A DNA stretch of 64,000 nucleotides from Leclercia adecarboxylata. Lineage in GTDB: Bacteria; Pseudomonadota; Gammaproteobacteria; Enterobacterales; Enterobacteriaceae. Both the position numbers and the translations under genes were made by a program. This document shows, one piece after another, positions 51,461-60,344 of this stretch (position 1 is its first letter; each line of letters starts with the position of its first letter). The notes below the pieces were generated by a model. That model did no database searches. It was not told where the DNA came from and saw only the letters and a program-made list of their open reading frames with translations. The stretch spans positions 4,216,001 to 4,280,000 of the forward strand of contig LR590464.1 of NCBI GenBank assembly GCA_901472455.1. The letters are read 5' to 3'.

Positions 51461-52503
51461 ATGCCCTGGAACGCCTCCACCGGACCGCTACGAGACCATG
51501 CAGTACCGATACTGCGGGAAAAGTGGCCTGCGTCTGCCCGCCCTGTCACTCGGCCTGTGGCATAGCTTCGGCCACGTCCACGCCCTCGATTCCCAGCGCG
51601 CCCTGCTGCGAAAAGCCTTTGACTGCGGCATTACCCATTTTGATCTCGCCAATAACTATGGCCCACCGCCAGGCAGCGCGGAGGAAAATTTTGGCCGCCT
51701 GCTGCGCGATGATTTCGCGGCGTATCGTGATGAACTGATTATCTCCACCAAAGCGGGCTATGACATGTGGCCGGGGCCGTACGGTGCGGGCGGATCGCGC
51801 AAGTATCTGCTCGCCAGCCTCGACCAGAGCCTGAAGCGGATGGGACTGGAGTACGTGGATATCTTCTACTCGCACCGGGTGGATGAAAACACGCCGATGG
51901 AAGAGACCGCCTCTGCGCTTGCGCAGGCGGTGCAGAGCGGGAAGGCACTGTACGTGGGCATCTCCTCCTATTCGCCGGAACGCACCCAGAAGATGGCGGA
52001 ACTGCTGCGCGAGTGGAAGATCCCCCTGCTTATCCATCAGCCCTCCTACAACCTGCTCAACCGCTGGGTAGATAAGAGCGGTTTACTGGATACGCTGGAA
52101 GCCAATGGCACCGGCTGTATCGCCTTTACACCGCTGGCGCAGGGGCTGCTGACCGGGAAATACCTGAACGGCATTCCTGACGGCTCCCGCATGCAGCGTG
52201 AGGGCAAAAAGGTGCGCGGCCTGACCGAAAATATGCTGGACCGAGGCTAACCTCAATAGCCTGCGCTTACTGAACGAAATGGCGCAGGCGCGCGGTCAAA
52301 CCATGGCGCAGATGGCCCTGAGCTGGCTGCTGAAGGATGAGCGCGTCACCTCGGTACTGATTGGCGCAAGCCGGACGGAACAGCTGGAGGAGAACGTGCA
52401 GGCCCTGAATAATCTGCACTTTAGCGAGGATGAATTGCAGCGGATTGACCAGCACGTGGCTGACGGGCAGTTGAATCTGTGGCAGGCGTCGTCAGATAAG
52501 TAG
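51461..52503 (+). CDS. yghZ: L-glyceraldehyde 3-phosphate reductase YghZ/Gpr (frameshifted)
   Basis: About 346 residues, nearly colinear with E. coli YghZ. Aldo-keto reductase barrel: MQYRYCGKSGLRLPALSLGL, THFDLANNYGPPPGSAEEN (catalytic Asp and Tyr), LIISTKAGYDMWPGPYGAGG (Lys), VDIFYSHRVDENTPMEET (His), and the C-terminal VTSVLIGASRTEQLEENVQA cofactor loop. It detoxifies L-glyceraldehyde 3-phosphate and methylglyoxal with NADPH. ATG at 51461 behind AGGAGA. Breaks near 51478 and 52243, both one base. Divergent from yghX over an 82-base promoter region. Confidence 0.93.
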
Positions 52504-52577
52504 TTTTGCTTTATGGCATTCGAAGCAATGAATTCATCATATGGGATGAAAGGGCTGACCGTGACGCCCTGGTCCCG

Positions 52578-52601
52578 GCCCTCTCCCACAAGGGAGAGGG
52601 C
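52578..52601. repeat. REP-like hairpin GCCCTCTCCC/GGGAGAGGGC
   Basis: Perfect 10-bp stem with a 4-base loop between the convergent yghZ and yqhA genes; same element as at 42119. Confidence 0.8.
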
Positions 52602-52615
52602 ACCGTCCGTGCCGC

Positions 52616-53104
52616 TTACTTGCGACTCAGCTTATCCAGATATCCCATCACAAACGCCGACAGCACAAACGTCAGGTGGATAATCACATACCACATCAGT
52701 TTGTTATCCGGGATGTTTTTGGCGTCCATAAACACCCGTAGCAGGTGAATCGACGAGATTGCCACAATCGAGGCGGCCACTTTGTTTTTCAGCGACGAGG
52801 CGTCCATTTTGCCAAGCCAGCTCAGCTTCTCTTTGTCTGAGGCGATATCCAGCTGCGAGACGAAGTTTTCGTAGCCTGAGAACATCACCATCACCAGCAG
52901 GCCACCCACCAGGGTCATATCCACCAGCGACAGCAGGAGCAAAATCAGGTCGGATTCTGCGACGCTGAAAATATGCGGCAGAACGTGAAAAATTTCCTGG
53001 AAGAATTTAATACAGAGCGCCACCAGCGCCAGCGAGAGGCCAAAATAGACCGGGGCTAACAGCCAGCGGGAGGCGTACATTGCGTTTTCAAAAAAGCGTT
53101 CCAT
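52616..53104 (-). CDS. yqhA: UPF0114 inner-membrane protein YqhA
   Basis: Intact 162-residue protein starting MERFFENAMYASRWLLAPVY, the invariant UPF0114 N-terminus. Three to four membrane helices (YFGLSLALVALCIKFF, LILLLLSLVDMTLVGGLLVM, SIVAISSIHLLRVF, VIIHLTFVLSAFVMGYLDKL) and the amphipathic EKLSWLGKMDASSLKNKVAA loop. Function unknown. In E. coli yqhA is the neighbour of yghA, supporting synteny; here three extra genes lie between them. Confidence 0.92.
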   Translation of the reverse strand: MERFFENAMYASRWLLAPVYFGLSLALVALCIKFFQEIFHVLPHIFSVAESDLILLLLSLVDMTLVGGLLVMVMFSGYENFVSQLDIASDKEKLSWLGKMDASSLKNKVAASIVAISSIHLLRVFMDAKNIPDNKLMWYVIIHLTFVLSAFVMGYLDKLSRK

Positions 53105-53185
53105 AGAGTCCTGTCTGCAAACGAAACCAGCGTGCAGTATATCGCAACGCGACAAAGTGTTTGCAACAACAAAACAACAAAGACC

Positions 53186-53689
53186 CTACACTTGCTCAGG
53201 CTTAACCACAGGCCGTTGATATTCCGGCCAAACCAGCACCACCAGCGACGGATAAGCCTCAAGGCTGAACTCGCGGAAGCACTGGCGCAGGTTCATGACT
53301 TCCAGATCGGAATGAGAAACTTTCTCCCCATTCAGGCAACGCTTCTTGATATTGTCGTAATATTTATACACCGCCGAGTTAAGGTCGCTGCAACGACGCT
53401 GCGCCTCAAACAGGTCAGGAATACTATTTATTTCCACCATATTCATTCGTTTTATTGTGGCATGGAGGAAATCAATATATTCATGATTAACACGCCAGTA
53501 CCAGACCGGCGTAATCGCATTCATTAACACAGAAAAATGGTCTTCGCCCTCTTCTTTTGACATCCGTTCTGGCTGGGCAGGGGTGTGCGTGTTCTCAGCG
53601 TCGCTGCTTTTATTGAACTCGCGCATCAATAAAAGAACCACGGCAGTAAGCAATAACAAAGTAATGACAGTATAAAAAATGCTGTTCAT
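53186..53689 (-). CDS. Unrecognised membrane-anchored protein
   Basis: Intact, about 167 residues from the ATG at 53689 (an ATG at 53704 is also possible). One N-terminal membrane segment (TVITLLLLTAVVLLLMREF), a charged linker rich in serine, proline and glutamate, then a mostly helical domain with conserved-looking aromatic residues: FSVLMNAITPVWYWRVNHEY, RCSDLNSAVYKYYDNIKKRC, LRQCFREFSLEAYPSLVVLV. The four cysteines of the mature part could pair if it is periplasmic. It is divergent from two further unrecognised genes, with a 105-base shared promoter region. G+C is lower than that of the core genes around it, suggesting acquired DNA. Confidence 0.6.
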   Translation of the reverse strand: MNSIFYTVITLLLLTAVVLLLMREFNKSSDAENTHTPAQPERMSKEEGEDHFSVLMNAITPVWYWRVNHEYIDFLHATIKRMNMVEINSIPDLFEAQRRCSDLNSAVYKYYDNIKKRCLNGEKVSHSDLEVMNLRQCFREFSLEAYPSLVVLVWPEYQRPVVKPEQV

Positions 53690-53794
53690 ATAGGCAGGCT
53701 CCATTTTTTTTGATTTTAAATTTGCCTCATGTTATTGTCAACGAATCTCACGCGCCAGACAACCCCACCCCGTTGAAATTAAAGGAAATATAAA

Positions 53795-54184
53795 ATGTTG
53801 CCCGACAATCTGGTCCCGGCTAAGTTTCACATTTCCACCGTGGAACCGAAACCACCAGAAGCAGAAAGCAATGAAAATTTCACTAAGGGAAAAAGAACAC
53901 TCGCTGATTACGCGCCAGATATATTAATTGGTGTTACCCGTACCGGTAACTCCCGCAATATGTTGCTCGAAGAGCACGACCGTCATATAAAGGATCGTTT
54001 ATTCCGCGTCATTAAAATCGAGGTGTTTGCCCGCCTGCTCAATGACCTGCAAGCGGAAGGGGAAATAGACGCGCAAGCACTAAGTCAAATATTGACGGAA
54101 AAAACCGATGAGATAAACGAAGCCGGTAATGACATCTGGCTCAATCTAATTACCTGTGAAAAAAAACACGCCCATTTTTTATAA
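53795..54184 (+). CDS. Unrecognised acidic protein, first of a two-gene unit
   Basis: Intact 129-residue protein. ATG at 53795 after AAGGAAA. No signal peptide or membrane segment. A proline/glutamate-rich N-terminal tail (VEPKPPEAESNENFTKG) precedes a helical domain (RLFRVIKIEVFARLLNDLQA, AQALSQILTEKTDEINEAGN). I do not recognise a family. Eight bases separate it from the next gene, so the two are cotranscribed and may form a complex. Confidence 0.6.
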   Translation: MLPDNLVPAKFHISTVEPKPPEAESNENFTKGKRTLADYAPDILIGVTRTGNSRNMLLEEHDRHIKDRLFRVIKIEVFARLLNDLQAEGEIDAQALSQILTEKTDEINEAGNDIWLNLITCEKKHAHFL

Positions 54185-54192
54185 GCTAGAGG

Positions 54193-54648
54193 ATGAATAA
54201 CGTGAAGGATGTTGATAACAACAACGTTTATTTAGCTTTAGATGATAAAAAGAGCGATGAATTTATCTTAGAGCAAAACCTGGCTGCGCTGAAAGAGATT
54301 AAAAATGCTGAAATACAGCGCATTGCGAAACAGCTGCTCTCTATTCCAGCAGGCCTGGTGCGCCTGAAATGGCAGAACCGTCGTGAAATTTATCCTCTTC
54401 AGGTTAAAGAAGAGATCTACGGCGCGACAATAAACGTCATTATGCAGCAGCGCCCAGACCTGAAAGATAAAATTCTGGCCCGGCTGGAGACCAACTACCA
54501 GTATTTGCTGGCGCGTGAAACCGCCACGCTGCGCGTGACCCGTAAGCTGGCCGATGAAGGCTATCGCACCACCAGCGTGACCACCGTCGCCCTGGATGAA
54601 GAGGCGCTGGCCGCGAAATCCACCGCGCCTGCACCGCAAAAGCCGTAA
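54193..54648 (+). CDS. Unrecognised helical protein, second of a two-gene unit
   Basis: Intact 151-residue protein. The ATG at 54193 follows AGAGG. Mostly helical and charged: LEQNLAALKEIKNAEIQRIA, KQLLSIPAGLVRLKWQNRRE, GATINVIMQQRPDLKDKILA, RETATLRVTRKLADEGYRTT. No membrane segment. The tail is alanine/proline rich. No family recognised. The G+C content rises along the gene to normal core values at its 3' end. Confidence 0.6.
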   Translation: MNNVKDVDNNNVYLALDDKKSDEFILEQNLAALKEIKNAEIQRIAKQLLSIPAGLVRLKWQNRREIYPLQVKEEIYGATINVIMQQRPDLKDKILARLETNYQYLLARETATLRVTRKLADEGYRTTSVTTVALDEEALAAKSTAPAPQKP

Positions 54649-54767
54649 CCCCCCCTTTCTACCGCCTCGCCTGTTGCTGTTGGTTTAAGGATTATCCTGA
54701 ATAATCTGCACTTCCCGGTTGATTCTCCTAAGCTTAAAGACCGATCACCCACTCAAGGAGAACCTTA

Positions 54768-55664
54768 ATGGCAAATTCCCAGAGCGAAATCCAGAACCCT
54801 ACCACCCAGTACTACACCGGCGAATATCCGCAACAGAAGCAGCCGGTACCCGGGGTGCAGAGCAAGATGGATCCGGTGCCGGATTGCGGTGAAAAGACCT
54901 ATAAAGGCAGCGGCAGACTACAGGATCGTAAGGCGCTGGTGACAGGAGGCGACTCCGGCATTGGACGCGCTGCCGCCATCGCTTACGCACGTGAAGGCGC
55001 AGATGTCGCTATTAACTATCTGCCCGCCGAAGAAGAGGATGCGCAGCAGGTTAAGCAGCTGATAGAAGAAGCCGGACGCAAAGCGGTGCTGATCCCCGGC
55101 GATCTAAGTGATGAAAAGTTTGCCCGTTCTCTGGTGCATAAAGCCCATCAGGAACTGGGTGGGCTGGACGTGCTGGCGCTGGTGGCCGGTAAGCAGGTGG
55201 CGGTCGAGAAGATTGCCGACCTGACAACGGAGCAGTTTCAACAGACCTACGCCGTGAACGTGTTCGCGCTGTTCTGGATCACCCAGGAGGCGCTGCCGCT
55301 GTTGCCTGCCGGGGCGAGCATCATCACCACCTCGTCGATTCAGGCGTATCAGCCCAGCCCGCACCTGCTGGACTACGCGTCCACCAAAGCCGCTATCCTT
55401 AACTACAGCCGCGGGCTGGCGAAACAGGTAGCAGAGAGCGGCGTGCGCGTTAACGTCGTGGCGCCGGGGCCTATCTGGACGGCGTTGCAAATTTCCGGCG
55501 GTCAGCCGCAGGAGAAAATCCCGCAGTTTGGTCAGCAGACACCGATGAAGCGTGCAGGGCAGCCTGCGGAGCTGGCTCCGGTGTATGTCTACCTGGCAAG
55601 CCAGGAATCAAGCTATGTAACGGCGGAAGTACACGGTGTGTGCGGCGGGGAACATCTGGGGTAG
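54768..55664 (+). CDS. yghA: Short-chain dehydrogenase YghA
   Basis: Intact 298-residue NADP(H)-dependent SDR. The family-specific N-terminus (TTQYYTGEYPQQKQPVPGVQ) precedes the Rossmann fold: ALVTGGDSGIGRAAAIAYAR, GDLSDEKFARSLV, ALVAGKQVA, the catalytic serine in SIITTSSIQAY, YASTKAAILNYSRGLA with Tyr and Lys, and VRVNVVAPGPIWTALQ. Closely matches E. coli YghA, including the C-terminal EVHGVCGGEHLG. ATG behind AAGGAG. Substrate probably a small aldehyde or sugar derivative; not established here. Confidence 0.93.
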   Translation: MANSQSEIQNPTTQYYTGEYPQQKQPVPGVQSKMDPVPDCGEKTYKGSGRLQDRKALVTGGDSGIGRAAAIAYAREGADVAINYLPAEEEDAQQVKQLIEEAGRKAVLIPGDLSDEKFARSLVHKAHQELGGLDVLALVAGKQVAVEKIADLTTEQFQQTYAVNVFALFWITQEALPLLPAGASIITTSSIQAYQPSPHLLDYASTKAAILNYSRGLAKQVAESGVRVNVVAPGPIWTALQISGGQPQEKIPQFGQQTPMKRAGQPAELAPVYVYLASQESSYVTAEVHGVCGGEHLG

Positions 55665-55714
55665 TTGTTATGCAGGGCCGGGTGACGTTAACTTACCCGG
55701 CCTGACTGCCCTGC

Positions 55715-55734
55715 CCCTCTCCCAAGGGAGAGGG
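55715..55734. repeat. REP-like hairpin CCCTCTCCC-AA-GGGAGAGGG
   Basis: Perfect 9-bp stem between the convergent yghA and exbD genes; third copy of the dispersed element. Confidence 0.8.
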
Positions 55735-55745
55735 AATGACCATAA

Positions 55746-55770
55746 AAAAAGGCAACTTACGTTGCCTTTT
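55746..55770 (-). terminator. Terminator of exbBD
   Basis: GGCAAC/GTTGCC stem with a GTAA loop and seven T on the minus strand, immediately after exbD. It can also work for yghA (TTTTTGC on the plus strand). Confidence 0.88.
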
Positions 55771-55775
55771 TGCTT

Positions 55776-56201
55776 TTATTTCGCTGCCGCTTTCTCTTCG
55801 CCTACCAGGCCAATCTTCAGGTAACCCGCCTGATGCAGCGTGTCCATTACCTTCATCATGGTTTCGTAGTCGACGGTCTTGTCGGCCCGGAAGAAGACGG
55901 TGGTGTCTTTCTTGCCGTTGGTCAGGGTATTCAGCGCCGGGATCACCGACTCATCCGTCACCGGATCATTCCCGAGGAACATGGATTTATCGGCTTTCAC
56001 GGACAGATAAATCGGTTTTTCCGGGCGCGGCTGCGGCTGGCTGGAGGAGGCAGGCAGATTCACCTTCACGTCCACCGTCGCCAGGGGCGCTGCGACCATG
56101 AAGATAATCAGCAGAACCAGCATGACGTCGATAAACGGCGTCACGTTGATTTCGTGCATTTCGCCGTTATCGTCCAGGTTTTCATTAAGACGCATTGCCA
56201 T
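55776..56201 (-). CDS. exbD: TonB-system proton channel subunit ExbD
   Basis: Intact 141-residue inner-membrane protein. The cytoplasmic N-terminus MAMRLNENLDDNGEMHEINV leads to a single membrane helix with the essential aspartate (TPFIDVMLVLLIIFMVAAPL, Asp 25). The periplasmic domain contains the conserved VDVKVNLPAS segment and the C-terminal FFRADKTVDYETMMKVMDTL. With ExbB it harvests the proton gradient to energise TonB-dependent transport. Six bases after exbB. Confidence 0.96.
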   Translation of the reverse strand: MAMRLNENLDDNGEMHEINVTPFIDVMLVLLIIFMVAAPLATVDVKVNLPASSSQPQPRPEKPIYLSVKADKSMFLGNDPVTDESVIPALNTLTNGKKDTTVFFRADKTVDYETMMKVMDTLHQAGYLKIGLVGEEKAAAK

Positions 56202-56207
56202 GGCGAA

Positions 56208-56939
56208 TCAACCTAAGTGTAATTTCTGAGCAGAACGGACCGGCTTCACTGAGCTGGCGCTGAGGTCCAGATCGCGGCTTTGCAGCAGCAGAACCTGAGC
56301 GGCAACGTCGCCGAGGGTCGCTTTGTAGCTGCCGATCATACGGGCGAAGATGTTATAGATAACGACTGCCGGGATAGCAGCAACCAGACCAATCGCCGTC
56401 GCCAGCAGGGCTTCTGCGATGCCGGGCGCCACAACTGCGAGGTTGGTGGTTTGGGTCTGGGCGATGCCGATGAAGCTGTTCATGATGCCCCAGACCGTAC
56501 CAAACAGACCGACGAATGGCGAAATGGCACCGATGGTCGCCAGGTAGCCGTTGCCACGCCCCATATGACGGCCAATGGCCGCAACGCGACGCTCAAGGCG
56601 GAAGCCGGTACGCTCTTTAATCCCTTCGTTGTCTTCGCTGCCTGCAGAGAGTTCAAGCTCGTTCTGGGCTTCGTTGATCAACTGGGTGGTCAGGCTTTTG
56701 GCCTGGAAGGAAGAGGTCATATCGCTCGCCTGATTCAGGCTGCGGGCCTCGGCCAGTTGCTGCTGCTCGCGCTTAAGACGACGCTTGTGCGAGATAAGCT
56801 CCACGCTCTTGCTAAAGAAAATAGCCCAGGTGACGACAGACGCCAGAATCAGACCGATCATCACAATCTTCACCACGATGTCGGCATGATGATACATACC
56901 CCAGACGGAGAGATCCGTCTGCATCAAATTATTACCCAC
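56208..56939 (-). CDS. exbB: TonB-system proton channel subunit ExbB
   Basis: Intact, about 243 residues. The start is GTG at 56939 (VGNNLMQTDLSVWGMYHHAD), as in E. coli, with GGAGAT upstream. Three membrane helices: IGLILASVVTWAIFFSKSVE, GYLATIGAISPFVGLFGTVW and ATAIGLVAAIPAVVIYN. The conserved RMGRGNGYLATIGAISPF and AVVAPGIAEALLATAIGL blocks line the channel. First gene of exbBD, under a Fur-box-like site. Confidence 0.95.
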   Translation of the reverse strand: MGNNLMQTDLSVWGMYHHADIVVKIVMIGLILASVVTWAIFFSKSVELISHKRRLKREQQQLAEARSLNQASDMTSSFQAKSLTTQLINEAQNELELSAGSEDNEGIKERTGFRLERRVAAIGRHMGRGNGYLATIGAISPFVGLFGTVWGIMNSFIGIAQTQTTNLAVVAPGIAEALLATAIGLVAAIPAVVIYNIFARMIGSYKATLGDVAAQVLLLQSRDLDLSASSVKPVRSAQKLHLG

Positions 56940-57002
56940 TCGGTATCTCCAGGACACAAATCACAAAATCTGAGCATAATAATATCAAAACAGCATCGAA
57001 TT

Positions 57003-57021
57003 GATAGTAGTTCTCATTAGT
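57003..57021 (-). promoter_or_regulatory. Fur-box-like site upstream of exbB
   Basis: GATAGTAGTTCTCATTAGT matches the 19-bp Fur consensus at 12 positions, keeping the outer GATA and TCATTA. It lies 64 bases before the exbB start, consistent with iron repression of exbBD. Confidence 0.65.
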
Positions 57022-57155
57022 ATTTACATAGTGCCGTAAATTCGTTTCATTTTCCTTGCGCTTACGCAGGAAAAATTTCCCGGAAACAAATTTTAAAAAA
57101 TTTTCCGCTGTTCCCCCTACCCTTCTCGCGACCATTTTTACTTTCATGTTAGTGT

Positions 57156-57171
57156 GGACGTCCAGACGTAT
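57156..57171 (+). promoter_or_regulatory. Tandem MetJ boxes upstream of metC
   Basis: GGACGTCC and AGACGTAT are two adjacent 8-bp met boxes (consensus AGACGTCT), 20 bases before the metC start. Methionine repression through MetJ is expected. Confidence 0.85.
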
Positions 57172-57190
57172 AAAAACAGGTTGCGCAGAC

Positions 57191-58378
57191 ATGAAAGAGA
57201 AGCATCTTGATACCACCCTTGTTCAGGCGGGACGCAGTAAGAAATACACCCTCGGTTCAGTGAATAGCGTCATTCAGCGCGCCTCATCGCTGGTGTTTGA
57301 TACCGTCGAGGCGAAAAAGCACGCCACCCGCAACCGGGCAAAGGGCGAGCTGTTTTACGGGCGTCGCGGCACGCTGACCCACTTCTCCTTACAGGACGCG
57401 ATGTGCGAGCTGGAAGGCGGCGCAGGCTGTGCGCTTTTCCCGTGCGGCGCGGCGGCAGTGGCCAATACCATTCTGGCGTTTGTCGAACAGGGCGATCACA
57501 TCCTGATGACCAACACCGCCTACGAGCCGAGCCAGGATTTCTGCACCAAAATCCTCAGCAAGCTGGGCGTCACCACCGGCTGGTTCGATCCGCAGATCGG
57601 CGCGAACATCGCCGAGCTCATCCAGCCTAATACCCGGATTGTGTTCCTCGAATCGCCGGGCTCCATCACCATGGAAGTGCATGATGTGCCCTCCATTGTG
57701 CAGGCGGTACGCAGTAAAGCGCCGGACGCTATTATCATGATCGACAACACCTGGGCGGCGGGCGTGCTGTTTAAGGCGCTCGATTTTGGTATCGACATCT
57801 CTATCCAGGCGGCAACCAAATACCTGATTGGCCACTCGGACGGCATGATCGGCACGGCGGTTTCCAACGCCCGCTGCTGGGATCAGCTGCGTGAAAACGC
57901 CTATCTGATGGGGCAAATGGTGGATGCCGACACGGCCTACATGACCAGCCGCGGCCTGCGCACCCTGAGTGTCCGCCTGCGTCAGCATCATGAAAGCAGC
58001 CTGAAGGTTGCCCAGTGGCTGGCGCAGCATCCGCAGGTGGCGCGCGTTAACCATCCGGCGCTGCCGGGCAGTGTAGGTCATGCCTTCTGGCAACGTGACT
58101 TTACGGGCAGCAGCGGCTTGTTCTCGTTTGTGCTCAACAAGCGTCTGAGCAATGACGAGCTGGCAAACTATCTCGATAACTTCTCGCTGTTCAGCATGGC
58201 CTATTCATGGGGCGGCTTTGAGTCGCTGATCCTGCCGAACCAGCCAGAGCAGATTGCCGAGCTGCGTCCCGGTGGCGAAGTGGACTTTACCGGCACCCTG
58301 ATCCGTCTGCATATCGGCCTGGAAAACGTGGACGATTTGATTGCCGATTTAGAGGCCGGATTTGCACGCATCGAGTAA
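57191..58378 (+). CDS. metC: Cystathionine beta-lyase
   Basis: Intact 395-residue PLP enzyme of the Cys/Met metabolism family. It converts cystathionine to homocysteine, ammonia and pyruvate in methionine synthesis. FYGRRGTLTHFSLQDAMCEL, the PLP-phosphate loop, MIDNTWAAGVLFKALDFGID and the PLP lysine in ISIQAATKYLIGHSDGMIGT. The C-terminal arginine region LIRLHIGLENVDDLI is complete. ATG at 57191. Divergent from exbB, as in E. coli. Confidence 0.96.
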   Translation: MKEKHLDTTLVQAGRSKKYTLGSVNSVIQRASSLVFDTVEAKKHATRNRAKGELFYGRRGTLTHFSLQDAMCELEGGAGCALFPCGAAAVANTILAFVEQGDHILMTNTAYEPSQDFCTKILSKLGVTTGWFDPQIGANIAELIQPNTRIVFLESPGSITMEVHDVPSIVQAVRSKAPDAIIMIDNTWAAGVLFKALDFGIDISIQAATKYLIGHSDGMIGTAVSNARCWDQLRENAYLMGQMVDADTAYMTSRGLRTLSVRLRQHHESSLKVAQWLAQHPQVARVNHPALPGSVGHAFWQRDFTGSSGLFSFVLNKRLSNDELANYLDNFSLFSMAYSWGGFESLILPNQPEQIAELRPGGEVDFTGTLIRLHIGLENVDDLIADLEAGFARIE

Positions 58379-58519
58379 CACACGGCCATAAACCGTCTCC
58401 ACAGACACTTTTCTCCACAATACTTACGGAAAAGTCTGATTTGTTGCGCCTGCGATCAAAGCCCGCAGGCGAAATAGGGAGTACAATAGCCTTATATATG
58501 CTGTTCCACAGGAAAGCCC

Positions 58520-59179
58520 ATGGCTGTTATTCAAGATATTATCGCTGCACTCTGGCAACACGATTTTGCAGCACTGGCGGACCCGCACGTGGTTGGGATT
58601 GTTTATCTGGTGATGTTCGCCACGCTGTTTCTGGAAAATGGGTTACTGCCTGCCTCATTTTTACCGGGTGACAGTCTGCTGCTGCTGGCGGGAGCGCTAA
58701 TCGGTAAAGGGGTGATGGACTTTGCCCCGACGATGGTGATCCTGACCTCTGCCGCCAGTCTGGGCTGCTGGCTCAGTTATTTGCAGGGCCGCTGGCTGGG
58801 CAATACCCGAGTGGTCAAAAGCTGGCTGGCGCAGTTGCCGCATAAATATCATCAGCGCGCGACCTGCATGTTCGATCGCCACGGCCTGCTGGCGCTGCTG
58901 GCGGGGCGTTTCCTGGCCTTTGTGCGCACTCTGCTGCCCACCATGGCGGGCATCTCCGGGCTGTCTAACCGCCGTTTCCAGTTCTTCAACTGGCTAAGCG
59001 CCCTGCTGTGGGTTGGCGTAGTGACGACCTTCGGTTATGCGCTGAGCATGATCCCGTTCGTTAAACGCCACGAAGATCAGGTCATGACCTTCCTGATGAT
59101 CCTGCCGCTGTTCCTGCTGGTGGCAGGGCTGGTGGGAACGATCGTGGTGGTGATCCGTAAGAAATACTGTAGCGCCTGA
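58520..59179 (+). CDS. yghB: DedA family membrane protein YghB
   Basis: Intact 219-residue inner-membrane protein. DedA blocks: FATLFLENGLLPASFLPGDS, GWLSYLQGRWLGNTRVVKSW-like cytoplasmic motif, FDRHGLLALLAGRFLAFVRT with the essential arginine/glycine pair, and FFNWLSALLWVGVVTTFGYA. It belongs to the flippase-like family needed for membrane homeostasis and envelope stress resistance. RBS AGGAAA before the ATG. Same position as in E. coli. Confidence 0.95.
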   Translation: MAVIQDIIAALWQHDFAALADPHVVGIVYLVMFATLFLENGLLPASFLPGDSLLLLAGALIGKGVMDFAPTMVILTSAASLGCWLSYLQGRWLGNTRVVKSWLAQLPHKYHQRATCMFDRHGLLALLAGRFLAFVRTLLPTMAGISGLSNRRFQFFNWLSALLWVGVVTTFGYALSMIPFVKRHEDQVMTFLMILPLFLLVAGLVGTIVVVIRKKYCSA

Positions 59180-59200
59180 CAGCGAACCTCTTCACCTCTG

Positions 59201-59219
59201 CCCTCTCTTTCAGAGAGGG
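59201..59219. repeat. Degenerate REP-like hairpin CCCTCTCT-TTC-AGAGAGGG
   Basis: 8-bp stem between the convergent yghB and yqhC genes, followed by TCAGGGTGACG, a tail often seen with this dispersed repeat. Confidence 0.65.
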
Positions 59220-59249
59220 TCAGGGTGACGACAATAGCCCGCACCCTCC

Positions 59250-60146
59250 CTACCCCTGCATCATCCTGATCCGCGCCGCATCTTCCCCTGGCGTGACGCC
59301 GAAATAGCGTTTGAACTCACGACTGAACTGCGACGCGCTTTCATAGCCCACCCGCAGCGCGGCTGCGCTGGCTTTCATACCGTCGTGGATCATCATCATC
59401 CTTGCCTTGTGCAGGCGATAGCTCTTGAGATATTGCAGCGGCGAGGTGCTGGTCACCGATTTGAAGTTATGGTGGAAGGCCGACACGCTCATATTGGCCT
59501 CTGCCGCCAGCTGATCGACGCTCAGGTTTTCGGTGTACTGGCTCTCGATGCGCTTCAGCACCCGGCTGATCAGGCTGAAGTGGGTCTGACGGCTAACCAG
59601 CGCCAGCAACGCCCCGCCCCCCGGCCCGAGCAACACGTGGTAGAGGATCTCACGAATAATCTGTTTACCCAGAATGCGCGCATCCAGCGGACGTTCCATC
59701 ACATCCAGCAGGCGCTCAATGGCGCAGAGGATCTCATCCGTCAGCGTGGCGGAGTTGATCCCGCTTGCCGCCATCGACGGGCGAAACAGATCGTCTTCGC
59801 CAATATCCATGAGCAGTTCCTGGAGTTGCAGGATATCCACATTTAAACGCACCCCTGCCAGCGGCACGGCTTCTGTCGCGAAGGTTTCACATTCAAAGGG
59901 TAAAGGTACTGTCAGAAGCAGGTATTCGCTTGGGTCATAGCGGAATACGCGCTCGTTGATATAGCCAATTTTATGCCCGGAAAAGAGAAAAATGATACCT
60001 GGCTGGTACATCACCGGCGTGCGGGTGCCGGGCTGGGTGCCGTACAGCAGGCGCACGTCGGGCAGCAGTGTGCTGAGAGTATTTGCATTATCTTTCAGTC
60101 TGTTAATTTGCGCCGTTAGTTGCAAGCAGGTTTGATCGCGGTTCAT
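59250..60146 (-). CDS. yqhC: AraC family activator YqhC
   Basis: Intact 298-residue regulator. N-terminal sensor (PGIIFLFSGHKIGYINERVF) and C-terminal double helix-turn-helix (NLSVDQLAAEANMSVSAFHH, NFKSVTSTSPLQYLKSYRLH, AAALRVGYESASQFSREFKR, YFGVTPGEDAARIR). In E. coli it activates yqhD-dkgA in response to aldehydes such as glyoxal. It is divergent from yqhD with a 198-base control region. ATG at 60146. Confidence 0.94.
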   Translation of the reverse strand: MNRDQTCLQLTAQINRLKDNANTLSTLLPDVRLLYGTQPGTRTPVMYQPGIIFLFSGHKIGYINERVFRYDPSEYLLLTVPLPFECETFATEAVPLAGVRLNVDILQLQELLMDIGEDDLFRPSMAASGINSATLTDEILCAIERLLDVMERPLDARILGKQIIREILYHVLLGPGGGALLALVSRQTHFSLISRVLKRIESQYTENLSVDQLAAEANMSVSAFHHNFKSVTSTSPLQYLKSYRLHKARMMMIHDGMKASAAALRVGYESASQFSREFKRYFGVTPGEDAARIRMMQG

Positions 60147-60344
60147 ATTTGCTCATTCCGGGTTAGGGTTTCCGACGTTTGCAGTGTGCGCGGTTTTTCG
60201 CAGTTTCTCCAGCACCCTGTAGAAATGGGCAAAGACAACGGCAGGAATGTGCATTGAGAGGAGCCTGCGCGCTCGCCACAATGAGCACCATCAGGCAGCC
60301 CTCCGTGCCGCCGGTTTTTTTTCACCCACCTAAGGGAACGAACA

